Made by a program: the position numbers and the translations under genes. A DNA stretch of 42,423 bases. Origin: Bradyrhizobium manausense. Lineage in GTDB: Bacteria; Pseudomonadota; Alphaproteobacteria; Rhizobiales; Xanthobacteraceae. Shown here in pieces: positions 7,880-16,022 of the stretch (positions within the stretch are counted from its first letter, which is position 1; every line of letters begins with the position of its first letter). The stretch is taken from the NCBI RefSeq assembly GCF_001440035.1, contig NZ_LJYG01000062.1:167973-210395 (forward strand), written 5' to 3'. The notes beneath the pieces were generated by a model, which made no database searches, was not told the DNA's origin, and saw only the letters and a program-made list of their open reading frames with translations.

Positions 7880-9463
7880 CTACTCGCGGCGAACATTCCA
7901 GAACACCGGGAAGCTGAAAGGGATCATGCCCTTGAGATCCGAACGGTAGGCCGGAGGTGTCGCAAATTGTCCGGCGAGAACGTAGTTGACGTTGTTGTGG
8001 AAGGCAGCCTGGATCTCGTCGCGGTATTTCTTGCTCTCGGCAGGGCTCGACGCTTGGGAATACGCCTTCAGCAGCTTGCTCATCTCCGGATCGCAATACC
8101 AGCCGGGATTGTTCTCCAGGCAGTTCAACGACACCATCTGCTGCGCGAGTGGATTGACCAGATCGATACCCGCCATCACCAGCGGGGTCACGCTCCAGCC
8201 GCCCTCCGCCACCGGCGCCTTCTTCAGGCGACGCGCCGCAACCGTCGCGTAGTCCGATGTCCGCAGATCGACGTTGAAGCCCGCCTGCTTCAACTGGTCG
8301 GCCAGCACGGAGCCCACCGGATTGAGAATGGCGGATGTTCCTGCATGCAGAAACACCACGGGCTCGCCCTTGTAGCCGGCCTCTTTCAGGAGCTTCTGGG
8401 CGGCCTTCGGCCCGATGTCGCGGGAATATTCCGTGCCGGCGTCCGAACTTCCGTCGTTGCCGCACATGTAGATCGAATAGCAGGTGCGGTACATGTCGGC
8501 CGGTAGTCCCAGACCAGCCATGACGTCTTTCTGTTCGACCGCGGCCTGCAACGCCCGGCGTACAAGCGGATTGTCAAAAGGCGCGTGGGTGTGATCGACA
8601 TTGATCGCAATCATGTTCTGGGCGATCGCCGGCTGCTTGCCGATCGTCACCTTGGGATTTTTGCGCAGCACGTCGATGTAATCGTAGGGCACGACCTCCA
8701 GAAGATCGACCTCTCCCTTCTGCAGGGCCGCGGCGCGGGTCGATTGATCGGGAATACTCAAGAGCTCGATGCGGTCAAAGTTCGCGACTTTCCCACCGGC
8801 AAGACCATCTGCCGGCTCGGAGCGCGGGACATAGTCGGGATTGCGGGCGAACACCGCCTTGGCGCCGGGGCGCCACTCGTCTTTCAGGAAAATGAACGGC
8901 CCTGAGCCGACGACCTCCGGCACCGCGGTGTTCGCGTCCAGGCGGGCCAGGCGTGCCGGCATCATGACGGGTATCTGATGGCCGGGCTTGCCGAGCGCCT
9001 CGATGACGAAGGCGAAAGGCCGCCTGAGCTTCAACTCGAACGTCTTGGAATCGATCACCGTGAATCGCTCCGCGGCATCCATCAGCTGGGCACCGAAGCC
9101 CTCGCGCTTGGCCCAGCGTTCGATCGAGGCGACACAGTCCTCCGACGTCACGGGCGCGCCATCGCTGAACTTCAGCCCGTCGCGGAGATGGAAGGTGTAG
9201 GTCAGGCGGTCGGAGCTGACCTCCCAGCCGGAGAGCATCTGCGGCTTGTAGTGGCCTTCGCTGTCGATCGCCACGAGCTCGTCAAAAACGAGGTACGCGA
9301 ACACGCGGGTCGCATTGATTGTGGTGATGATCGGATCGAGAACCTGAAGCTCGGTCTGCAACGAGACTTTCAGCACCCTGTCTTCGGCGTGCGCGGCCTC
9401 AGAAGCGCCGGCGAGACCGACAAGTGAAAGCGCGGCTGACAGCACAAAATGGCGCAATCCCAC
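7880..9463 (-). CDS. ABC transporter solute-binding protein, family 5 (peptide/opine class)
   Basis: 527 residues with an N-terminal signal peptide (LSAALSLVGLAGASEAAHA, cleavage near residue 26). Family 5 features follow: VLDPIITTINATRVFAYLVF, LTYTFHLRDGLKFSDGAPVT at about 90-110, GSGPFIFLKDEW, FDNPLVRRALQAAV and a C-terminal lobe ending FWNVRRE. Such periplasmic proteins deliver di-/oligopeptides, opines or other ligands to a Dpp-like permease. It is the promoter-proximal gene of the minus-strand ureide operon, but no permease or ATPase gene is present here, so it must use a transporter encoded elsewhere or act as a sensor. Its position suggests it binds the ring compound or a peptide-like precursor; the ligand is inferred only from context. 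Confidence 0.92.
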   Translation of the reverse strand: MGLRHFVLSAALSLVGLAGASEAAHAEDRVLKVSLQTELQVLDPIITTINATRVFAYLVFDELVAIDSEGHYKPQMLSGWEVSSDRLTYTFHLRDGLKFSDGAPVTSEDCVASIERWAKREGFGAQLMDAAERFTVIDSKTFELKLRRPFAFVIEALGKPGHQIPVMMPARLARLDANTAVPEVVGSGPFIFLKDEWRPGAKAVFARNPDYVPRSEPADGLAGGKVANFDRIELLSIPDQSTRAAALQKGEVDLLEVVPYDYIDVLRKNPKVTIGKQPAIAQNMIAINVDHTHAPFDNPLVRRALQAAVEQKDVMAGLGLPADMYRTCYSIYMCGNDGSSDAGTEYSRDIGPKAAQKLLKEAGYKGEPVVFLHAGTSAILNPVGSVLADQLKQAGFNVDLRTSDYATVAARRLKKAPVAEGGWSVTPLVMAGIDLVNPLAQQMVSLNCLENNPGWYCDPEMSKLLKAYSQASSPAESKKYRDEIQAAFHNNVNYVLAGQFATPPAYRSDLKGMIPFSFPVFWNVRRE

Positions 9464-9639
9464 GGAGGACCTCTTTTGTTGCCAGATACTTCGCCGCAGC
9501 TTTGGAGCGAAGCATCATCGATCACAGGACTGATCAGTGTTCGGTCGCCTCCCGGCCGATTTGCATCGTTGGCCCATGATGCGAGTTCATTGAGCCGCAT
9601 CATCGACCCGATGAACCTACCGTCCCCGGCGTTTTTTCA

Positions 9640-9657
9640 GCAAACCACTTGTTTTGC
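9640..9657. promoter_or_regulatory. Imperfect dyad in the divergent promoter, candidate LysR operator
   Basis: The 18-base imperfect palindrome GCAAACCACTTGTTTTGC (arms GCAAA / TTTGC, with CAGC and GGCTG flanks extending the symmetry) sits between the binding-protein operon and the divergent LysR gene, where LysR regulators normally bind. It is 80 bases before the LysR start. Symmetry is visible; regulator binding is inferred. Confidence 0.4.
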
Positions 9658-9736
9658 GGCTGAGCATGATAAAAACTAAGCCTCATGGACACCGCTTCGA
9701 AACGGCACCGAGGCGGGTGAAAGGGCAGGTCAGCCG

Positions 9737-10702
9737 GTGTCACGTCTGTCGAAACGCGAGCGTCCGGCCCGTCGCCGTCTGCCGCCGCTCAACGCGGTGC
9801 GCGCTTTCGAGGCGGCTGCTCGTCACGTCAACTTTGCGCTTGCCGCCGATGAGCTGGCCGTGACGCCGGGAGCAGTCAGCCGGCATGTCAAGGCGCTGGA
9901 GGTCCAAATCGGCCGCAAGCTGTTCGATCGCTACCCGCAGTCGCTCGAGCTGACGGAGTTTGGCCGGACCTGGCTGCCCGTCGTGTCCGAGGCGTTTGAT
10001 ACGCTCGAAAGCGGGACTGCCCGGCTGCTGTCGGAGCGGCCGCGCGCGACATTCGCATTGAATGCGCCGACGGCTTTCGCCACCGGCTGGCTGCTGCCGC
10101 GCTTTGCCCGCTTCCATCGTGAGCAGCCGGAATTGACCATCAGGTTGCTCACCCAACCCGATCTGCCGGATCTTTTGCGTGAGGGTGCTCCTGATGCGGC
10201 GATTGCCCACGGCCGAGGCGAATGGCCGCGACTGAACGCCCATTTCCTGTTCGCCGACCGGCTGATACCGATGTGCAGTCCGGCCTACCTCGCTGCACAA
10301 CGACGGCTTATCGAACCGGCCCATTTGCTCACCGAGACCCTGATCTCCACCGACGACACGGCGCAGGATTGGGCCGCCTGGTTTGCAATGGTCGGACTGC
10401 ATGGCGAACAACCGCAACGCATGCTGCATTTCGCCAGCAGCGTGTTGCCCGCACATGCCGCCATGAACGGTCTCGGGTTTGCACTGATCAATCCCAGTCT
10501 GGTGACGTCGGAACTCGACCTCGGCCGGCTGATTGCTCCGCTGTCTTTCCCCCCGTTGATGCGAGGGACGGGCTGGTACCTTCTGCATTCGCGCGTTCGC
10601 CGCAAGGATCCCGTGATGATGACTGTCCGAAACTGGCTGCAACGCGAAGCCGGCTCCAGCGTCCGCCATATGTTTCCGAAACCGGGAGGCGCCTCTCGTT
10701 AG
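9737..10702 (+). CDS. LysR-family regulator, GcvA-like
   Basis: 321 residues from GTG 9737. Residues about 16-75 form the LysR winged helix (PLNAVRAFEAAARHVNFALA, VTPGAVSRHVKALE, KLFDR). The PPLNAVRAFEAAARH opening is typical of the GcvA subgroup. The C-terminal co-inducer domain begins near residue 105 (FALNAPTAFATGWLLPRFARF), and ends in a substrate-binding-like fold. It is divergent from the binding protein/racemase operon and 47 bases ahead of the ureidoglycine aminohydrolase, so it most likely controls both arms in response to the substrate or a pathway intermediate. Confidence 0.9.
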   Translation: MSRLSKRERPARRRLPPLNAVRAFEAAARHVNFALAADELAVTPGAVSRHVKALEVQIGRKLFDRYPQSLELTEFGRTWLPVVSEAFDTLESGTARLLSERPRATFALNAPTAFATGWLLPRFARFHREQPELTIRLLTQPDLPDLLREGAPDAAIAHGRGEWPRLNAHFLFADRLIPMCSPAYLAAQRRLIEPAHLLTETLISTDDTAQDWAAWFAMVGLHGEQPQRMLHFASSVLPAHAAMNGLGFALINPSLVTSELDLGRLIAPLSFPPLMRGTGWYLLHSRVRRKDPVMMTVRNWLQREAGSSVRHMFPKPGGASR

Positions 10703-10749
10703 GGCTTTCCATTGAATTCGGACTCCCGCGAATTGATCGAGGACATCAG

Positions 10750-11547
10750 ATGAACCCCAGCGATTTGCCCGGCCAACCCGGTGTCGTTCCGCCCGGAGCG
10801 ATCGGCCATAATCGCGGCGTTGTCGGCCGCAACTTCGCGTTCATCCCTCCGGAGGGTGTGTTGGTCAGCAGGCTTCCGGCGTGGAGATCGACAGTCGTGC
10901 GCTTTCTGGCAGCACCATCGCTCGGCGCCGGCTTTGTCCAGTTCGTGCTGGAAATCGAACCGGCCGGAGGTACGGCCCGGCCGATCTGTGTGGATCTGCA
11001 GCACTTCTTCTATGTCGTGGCAGGCGAAGTGGACGTGACCATCGGCTCCGACTCCACAGTGCCGCTCGGAGCGGGGGCGTTTGTCTATGTACCGCCCGGC
11101 CTGTCATTTGCGATGACGTGTCGCCCCACCGCGCCAGCGCGCATCATCGCCGTCAAGAAACGCTATGAGGAAGCCGAAGGCATTGCCGCCCCAACGGCGA
11201 TCATCGGCCAGCAGCAATCCATGCCGATGACTAACCATACCGGATTGCAGGGCCGCGGGTTCAAGCACCTGCTGCCGCTGGGCGACCTGAGGTTCGACTT
11301 CGAGATGAACCTGATGTTTTTCCAGCCCGGCGTCTGCTTCCCGGCGGTGGAAACGCACATCATGGAGCACGGATTGTTCATGCTGGAGGGGCAGGGCCTC
11401 TATTATCTTGGCGGCGGCTGGCACGAAATCTGGGTTGATGATTTCATCTGGATGGGATCTTTCTGCCCCCAGCAATTCTATCCCACCGGGCTCAATCACG
11501 CGGTCTATCTGCTCTACAAGAACGTCAACCGCGACGTCGTCCTCTGA
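10750..11547 (+). CDS. allE: (S)-ureidoglycine aminohydrolase (double-cupin, AllE/UGlyAH family)
   Basis: 265 residues from ATG 10750. Two cupin domains are visible: the first around ICVDLQHFFYVVAGEVDVTI (80-99) and VYVPPGLSF, the second containing the manganese site ETHIMEHGLFMLEGQG (E201, H203, H207) with Q241 in FCPQQFYP. The string GDFIWMG-like VDDFIWMGSFCPQ and the end YLLYKNVNRD match ureidoglycine aminohydrolases strongly. The enzyme releases ammonia from (S)-ureidoglycine to give (S)-ureidoglycolate, the step after allantoate amidohydrolase in ureide breakdown. This is the best evidence that the whole cluster handles allantoin or a close analogue. Downstream ureidoglycolate enzymes are not in the window. 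Confidence 0.9.
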   Translation: MNPSDLPGQPGVVPPGAIGHNRGVVGRNFAFIPPEGVLVSRLPAWRSTVVRFLAAPSLGAGFVQFVLEIEPAGGTARPICVDLQHFFYVVAGEVDVTIGSDSTVPLGAGAFVYVPPGLSFAMTCRPTAPARIIAVKKRYEEAEGIAAPTAIIGQQQSMPMTNHTGLQGRGFKHLLPLGDLRFDFEMNLMFFQPGVCFPAVETHIMEHGLFMLEGQGLYYLGGGWHEIWVDDFIWMGSFCPQQFYPTGLNHAVYLLYKNVNRDVVL

Positions 11548-11618
11548 CGCCGCGCCCACGGCTGTCGACCTGAGAAGCGCAGCTCGCGCCGCGGCCCGCG
11601 ACTCTCTGCTCGATCACA

Positions 11619-11822
11619 TCACCGATGCAATTGATCCGTTGGAGCAGACCCGGTTGCCGGAGCGGTGCGACGCGGTGCCGGCGGTCGTACGTGCGGCGGA
11701 CGCAATGTCGCGTCATTGTTCGGCTTGGTGATCGCCGGTGATACGGCATCGGCGGGCTCCGCGCGAAGCGGAGCGGCATAGAGTGTTGCAGCGAGACAAC
11801 CGATCGCAATCGTCCTCACCAT
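11619..11822 (-). CDS. Small secreted protein of unknown function
   Basis: 67 residues from ATG 11822, with GGAGG five bases upstream on the minus strand. The N-terminus is a clear signal peptide (MVRTIAIGCLAATLYAAPL, cleavage near RAEPADA), leaving a mature part of about 45 residues that is rich in Pro, Ala, Thr and Arg (RPPHVRPPAPRRTAP) and has no known domain. It stands between the ureidoglycine aminohydrolase and the GntR gene, convergent to the former. The good ribosome site and signal peptide argue that it is real despite its size. It may be a low-complexity periplasmic peptide. Confidence 0.5.
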   Translation of the reverse strand: MVRTIAIGCLAATLYAAPLRAEPADAVSPAITKPNNDATLRPPHVRPPAPRRTAPATGSAPTDQLHR

Positions 11823-11939
11823 TGTCGCCTCCTCGGCCAGACGAGCTGCCGGATAGCAGCGCTGAAGCGTGGCGAAGGTAAGACCAAGGAAGCTTACTGG
11901 CCTCGTCCCCGCGACAGGACGAACGCGCCCCTTCGCGCC

Positions 11940-12656
11940 TCAAGCTCCGGCCACGGCGGTCGCGGGTGGCTCGCCGCGCAACTGCGCCATCAGAATCGTC
12001 CGCGAGGCGACAAGATGGGCACGCATTGCGGCTTCTGCGGCATCGGCATCGCGGCGTTCGATCGCGACGATGATCGCCTCGTGTTCGCGGTGCACCACCT
12101 CGATCCGCTGCCGGGTTCGTAAGGTCACCGCCGTGCTCTGAAACCTGCAGATCTGCAGCAGCGGATAGAGCTCGTTGCAGATGATGTCGATGAGCCAGCG
12201 GTTGCGACTGCCGCGCACGATCAGCGTGTGCAAATCGTCGCCGGCGCTGCGGACACGGAACACGCCATCGACACCTTCGCGACGATAGCTGTCCTCGAAA
12301 GCGGCGAGACGGACGCGCAGCTGCCGTGTCTCGTGCAGCGTCATGTTCTCGGCGGCCTGCCGGCTCGCCATGCCCTCGAGCGCTTCGCGCGTCGTCAATA
12401 ACTGCTCCAGATCGTCGAGCGACAATTGCACGACGCGGACGCCGGAGAATGGCGTGCGTTCGAGGAGTTGGCGCCCCTCGAGGGTGCGGATCGCCTCTCT
12501 GAGTGGACCTCGGCTGACGCCGAACCGGTCGGACAGGGTCTGCTCCGAAAGCTTCTGCCCCTGCGCCAGCTCACCGGTGAGGATCGCCTGTTCAAGGCGG
12601 GCGACAATCTGGTCGACGAGAGCGCCGCTGGCTGGCTGTAACGTCATGATTCTCAT
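11940..12656 (-). CDS. GntR-family regulator, FCD (FadR/VanR-like) subgroup
   Basis: 238 residues from ATG 12656, chosen because AGGAGA lies about ten bases upstream; the open frame runs on to 12737 across the operator region. Residues about 10-75 form the GntR winged helix (VDQIVARLEQAILTGELAQG, LSDRFGVSRGPLREAIRTLE, a hallmark). The C-terminal FCD helical domain has the metal/ligand pattern with DDLHTLIVRGSRN and REHEAIIVAIERRDADAAE. Divergent from the MFS-AtuA operon and next to two ATTGTTGNCAAT boxes, so it is the likely repressor of that operon, released by the transported acid or a breakdown product. Confidence 0.92.
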   Translation of the reverse strand: MRIMTLQPASGALVDQIVARLEQAILTGELAQGQKLSEQTLSDRFGVSRGPLREAIRTLEGRQLLERTPFSGVRVVQLSLDDLEQLLTTREALEGMASRQAAENMTLHETRQLRVRLAAFEDSYRREGVDGVFRVRSAGDDLHTLIVRGSRNRWLIDIICNELYPLLQICRFQSTAVTLRTRQRIEVVHREHEAIIVAIERRDADAAEAAMRAHLVASRTILMAQLRGEPPATAVAGA

Positions 12657-12707
12657 CCGGAATTGTCTCCTGCCAAGACTACCAGAATCACAGTCACTGG
12701 CCAGTAA

Positions 12708-12738
12708 ATTGTTGCCAATATAAGATATTGTTGACAAT
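12708..12738. promoter_or_regulatory. Tandem ATTGTTGNCAAT boxes, candidate GntR operators
   Basis: ATTGTTGCCAAT (12708-12719) and ATTGTTGACAAT (12727-12738) differ at one base, are each near-palindromic (ATTG...CAAT) and start 19 bases apart, about two helical turns. A perfect palindrome ACTGGCCAGT (12696-12705) lies next to them. The second box contains TTGACA (12731-12736), which could be a -35 element for the transporter operon, so binding there would repress. Repetition and symmetry are seen; regulator binding is inferred. Confidence 0.6.
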
Positions 12739-12797
12739 CTCGCTTATTGTATTCAATCTCCTGAGGTAGAAACGCCCATTCTCCAGGGGAAGTCCAA

Positions 12798-14222
12798 GTG
12801 AGCATCACGGCTATCGCCGAGCGGCCAGCCGAGCCGTTGCCGCATGCGCACGCCGCGGCGATCACCGCGCGCATCGATCGGCTGCCGGAGAACAGGCACA
12901 CATGGCGCCTCGCAGTCCTGATCTCGCTGGCGGGAATGTTCGAAGTCTACGACCTCTATCAGACCGCCTACGTCCCAACCGGCCTGGTGCGATCAGGCAT
13001 CTTCTCGGAAGGCGGCAAAGGATTGTTCGGCCTGCCGGACCAGGCCGCGTTTGCGTCTTCAACCTTCCTTGGATTGTTCATCGGCGCGATCGCGTTTGCC
13101 TCCGTCGCCGATCGCTTCGGGCGCAAGACGATCTTCCTGTGGGCGCTGGTCGGCTACAGCATCGCGACGCTGGTGATGGCGCTGCAATCGACCGCAAACG
13201 GCATCCTCGCGTGCCGCCTGCTCGCCGGAATTGGATTGGGCGTCGAGCTGGTCACCATCGATGCCTACCTCGTCGAAATCGTGCCGAAGCATATGCGCGG
13301 CAAGGCGGCGGCGATCATGCACGCGATCGCCTATCTTGCGATCCCGCTGGTTGCGTTCGTTTCCTATTTGCTGATTCCGCTCGATCCCCTTGGCGTTGCG
13401 GGCTGGCGCTGGGTTGTCCTGATCGGCGCAGGTGGCGCTGCCTTCGTGTGGTGGTTGCGCGTCAATCTGCCGGAGTCACCGCGGTGGCTTGCGCAGCACG
13501 GCAACATCGAGGCCGCCGATCGGATCGTCAGCGAAATCGAACAGCAGCTCGAGCAGGACCTTGGCCATGCGCTGCCGGCGCCTGCGCCTGAAATTGTCGG
13601 CGTCCCGCGCCGCGCAAGCTTTGCGGAAATCTGGCAGCCGCCTTATCGGCAGCGCACCATCATGCTGATGGCGTTCAATTTCTTTCAGACGATCGGCTTC
13701 TTCGGCTTCACCAACTGGCTGCCGACATTGCTCGCGGCGCAAGGGCACTCGATCACCAAGAGCCTGTTCTACTCCGCCGTGATTGCGGTGGCCTTTCCGC
13801 TCTGGGCTGTGCTGTGGGGCTTTACCGTCGCCGAACGCTACGAGCGCAAATGGCAGATCGTCGTCGCTTCAGGCGCCACCGCCGGGCTCGGCCTGATCTT
13901 TGCCATGCTGACGGTTCCCTCGCTGCTGATCCTGTGCGGTACGCTGATCGTCGGCGCCAACACACTGATGTCGTATGCCTACCATCCCTACCAGGCCGAG
14001 CTCTATCCAACCGAGGTGCGAGCCCGCGCGGTCGGCTTCGTCTACTCGTTCAGTCGCCTGTCGACGGTGTTCACGAGCTTCATCATCGCGTTTCTTCTCA
14101 GGGACTTCGGTGCACAATGGGTCTTCGTGTTCATCTCGCTCAGCATGTTCGTGGTGATGGGCTCGATTGGCATCTACGGTCCGCTGACACGCGGACGTTC
14201 GCTTGAAGACATTGCGCGCTAG
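12798..14222 (+). CDS. MFS transporter (sugar/acid porter type, 12 TM)
   Basis: 474 residues from GTG 12798 with AGGGGA upstream. Twelve hydrophobic segments start near residue 37 (LAVLISLAGMFEVYDLY). The MFS signature ADRFGRKTIF lies between TM2 and TM3, the second-half equivalent is VAERYERKW, and sugar-porter family marks PESPRWL and PTEVRARAVGF are present. An acidic/aromatic TM1 (FEVYDLYQT) recalls aromatic acid and metabolite:H+ symporters. First gene of an operon with the AtuA-like and DUF4387 genes, divergent from GntR. It probably imports the organic acid that the two downstream proteins process. Confidence 0.93.
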   Translation: MSITAIAERPAEPLPHAHAAAITARIDRLPENRHTWRLAVLISLAGMFEVYDLYQTAYVPTGLVRSGIFSEGGKGLFGLPDQAAFASSTFLGLFIGAIAFASVADRFGRKTIFLWALVGYSIATLVMALQSTANGILACRLLAGIGLGVELVTIDAYLVEIVPKHMRGKAAAIMHAIAYLAIPLVAFVSYLLIPLDPLGVAGWRWVVLIGAGGAAFVWWLRVNLPESPRWLAQHGNIEAADRIVSEIEQQLEQDLGHALPAPAPEIVGVPRRASFAEIWQPPYRQRTIMLMAFNFFQTIGFFGFTNWLPTLLAAQGHSITKSLFYSAVIAVAFPLWAVLWGFTVAERYERKWQIVVASGATAGLGLIFAMLTVPSLLILCGTLIVGANTLMSYAYHPYQAELYPTEVRARAVGFVYSFSRLSTVFTSFIIAFLLRDFGAQWVFVFISLSMFVVMGSIGIYGPLTRGRSLEDIAR

Positions 14223-14257
14223 CGCAACTTCATTTGTCGCAAGAGGTGATCAGGTAC

Positions 14258-15667
14258 ATGACCGAGAGTGTAAATCTGTCCGACACGGTAAGCGTCATCG
14301 TCCCGACGGGGATGCTGGGCGCCGGCGTCAATCGCACGCAAATCCAGTACGGCCTCCGCCGCGGCGCCAGCGCCATCGCGGTGGACTCCGGATCGACCGA
14401 TAGCGGGCCGGCTTATCTCGCGCGCGGCGTATCGAAGATGAACCGCGAATCCATCAAACGCGACCTGCAGATCCTGATGGCGGAAGCGCATGCGGCGAAA
14501 ATTCCATTGCTGGTCGGAAGCTGCGGCACCAGCGGCACCGACAGCGGCGTCGATTGGACCCGAGACATTGCGCTCGAAGTGGCCGCCGAGCTCGGCATCG
14601 CCCCGAAGATCGTCTGTCTCTACAGCGAGCAGAAGGCGGACGATCTCGTCAGGAAGAACGGCAAGGGAGAGATCACGCCGTTGCCGCCGCTAGGCCCGCT
14701 CAGCGACGCCGACCTGAAATCCTGCGAGCATATCGTCGCATTGATGGGACCCGAGCCGTACATCGCAGCGCTGGAGGCCGGTGCAGACATCGTGCTCGGC
14801 GGACGCACGACCGACACGGCCGTGCTCGCCGCGGTTCCCTTGATGCGCGGCGCCGGCATCGCGCAAGCCTGGCACGCCGCCAAGATCGCCGAATGCGGCG
14901 GTCAATGTACGGTCAATCCCGGGCTCGGCGGCGTGCTGATGCGGGTCGGCCGCGACGCCTTCGAGATCGAGCCGCTCGATATCGACAACCAGTGTTCGCC
15001 GGAGACCGTGTCCGCGCACCTGTTGTACGAAAACAGCGACCCGTTCACGCTGACCGAGCCCGGCGGCGTGCTTGATGCCCGGGATGCGGACTATCGCTGG
15101 GTCGATAACCGCATCACCCGCGTCACCGGCTCGCGCTGGACGCCGAAGCCCTACACCATGAAGCTCGAAGGCGCCCGCGGCGGTGATTTCCAGACAATCA
15201 TGCTGATCGGCATCGAAGATCCGGAGGTGCTCGCCAATCTCGACGAATTCCACGATCTCATGCTGGAGACCCTGACGGGGCGCATCAGAAAGACCTTTGG
15301 TGACGAAGCTGTTCGCTTCGATGTGTCGCTGCGCATCTATGGGTGGAACGGCACGTCCGGCCGGCCGGTGCCGCGGGACACGGTCCCGCCGCGCGATGTC
15401 GGCGTGATGTTCGTGGTCACGGCGCCGACGCAGGACCTCGCCAACCGGATGGCGAAGGCGTGCAACCCCTATTTCTTCCACACGCCGCTGCGCCCGGGCA
15501 TCGAGATGCCGAGCTATGCATTCCCGTTTACGCCAGCCGAAATTCCGCGCGGCCAGGTGTATGAGTTCGTTCTCAACCACGTCGTGCGAACAAGCGACGC
15601 CTTCGAGCTCGTGCGCAGCGTGAGCATCGACCCGGCGGATGCGAACAAGGGGGCACTCCATGCCTAA
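14258..15667 (+). CDS. AtuA-like protein (acyclic terpene utilisation family, DUF1446)
   Basis: 469 residues from ATG 14258, preceded by AAGAGGTGATC; the frame begins earlier at TTG 14234. The sequence has the family's N-terminal fold with VIVPTGMLGAGVN, the Ser/Gly-rich GSCGTSGTDSGVDW (about residues 88-101) and GADIVLGGRTTDTAVLAAVP (about 180-199), and a C-terminal part with IYGWNGTSGRPVPRD. AtuA-type proteins occur in catabolic operons for branched or unsaturated acids, but the reaction of most members is not known. Its stop overlaps the DUF4387 start by eight bases, so the two are made together and probably form one functional unit. Confidence 0.88.
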   Translation: MTESVNLSDTVSVIVPTGMLGAGVNRTQIQYGLRRGASAIAVDSGSTDSGPAYLARGVSKMNRESIKRDLQILMAEAHAAKIPLLVGSCGTSGTDSGVDWTRDIALEVAAELGIAPKIVCLYSEQKADDLVRKNGKGEITPLPPLGPLSDADLKSCEHIVALMGPEPYIAALEAGADIVLGGRTTDTAVLAAVPLMRGAGIAQAWHAAKIAECGGQCTVNPGLGGVLMRVGRDAFEIEPLDIDNQCSPETVSAHLLYENSDPFTLTEPGGVLDARDADYRWVDNRITRVTGSRWTPKPYTMKLEGARGGDFQTIMLIGIEDPEVLANLDEFHDLMLETLTGRIRKTFGDEAVRFDVSLRIYGWNGTSGRPVPRDTVPPRDVGVMFVVTAPTQDLANRMAKACNPYFFHTPLRPGIEMPSYAFPFTPAEIPRGQVYEFVLNHVVRTSDAFELVRSVSIDPADANKGALHA

Positions 15668-15968
15668 GCTCAGCGACATCTGCCGCCACGTCCGCTCCAA
15701 GAATGCCGGGCCATTTTGGGTGACGGTCGACCTTTTCTTCGATGGCGAGGAGAATTTCAGGCGCTATCGCGATACGCCGGCGCTGTCGCCGCAGACATTT
15801 GCGCGCTTGTTCGGCACCAATCCCGACCTGGTCAAACGCATCCCGGTCGACAATCTGCACGTGATCAAGATTTCCTATCCGCGCCCGCATCCGCAAGGCT
15901 GGATGCAGGAACGCGACATGCATGCCGGGCAGCAATTCGCGCGCCTGCTGGACCTTGAGATTGATTAG
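15660..15968 (+). CDS. DUF4387 family protein, partner of AtuA-like protein
   Basis: 102 residues from ATG 15660, inside the last codons of the AtuA-like gene in another frame. The sequence PKLSDICRHVRSKNAGPFWV, VDLFFDGEENFRRY and VIKISYPRPHPQGWMQERDM match the conserved small DUF4387 family, which is typically found fused to or next to DUF1446 proteins. No membrane segment or signal is present. Function is not known; the fixed pairing suggests a subunit of one enzyme. The gene ends 54 bases before the convergent LysR gene. Confidence 0.85.
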   Translation: MPKLSDICRHVRSKNAGPFWVTVDLFFDGEENFRRYRDTPALSPQTFARLFGTNPDLVKRIPVDNLHVIKISYPRPHPQGWMQERDMHAGQQFARLLDLEID

Positions 15969-16022
15969 GCGCGTCCGGCCTTTGTCAAACGCGAGTTCGG
16001 CTGCTCCACGCGGTCGCAGAGA

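Noticed and set aside
7818..8465. N-terminal extension of the racemase frame
   Set aside because: Overlaps the binding-protein coding sequence on the same strand in another frame; the racemase fold starts at MKPRILYQL.
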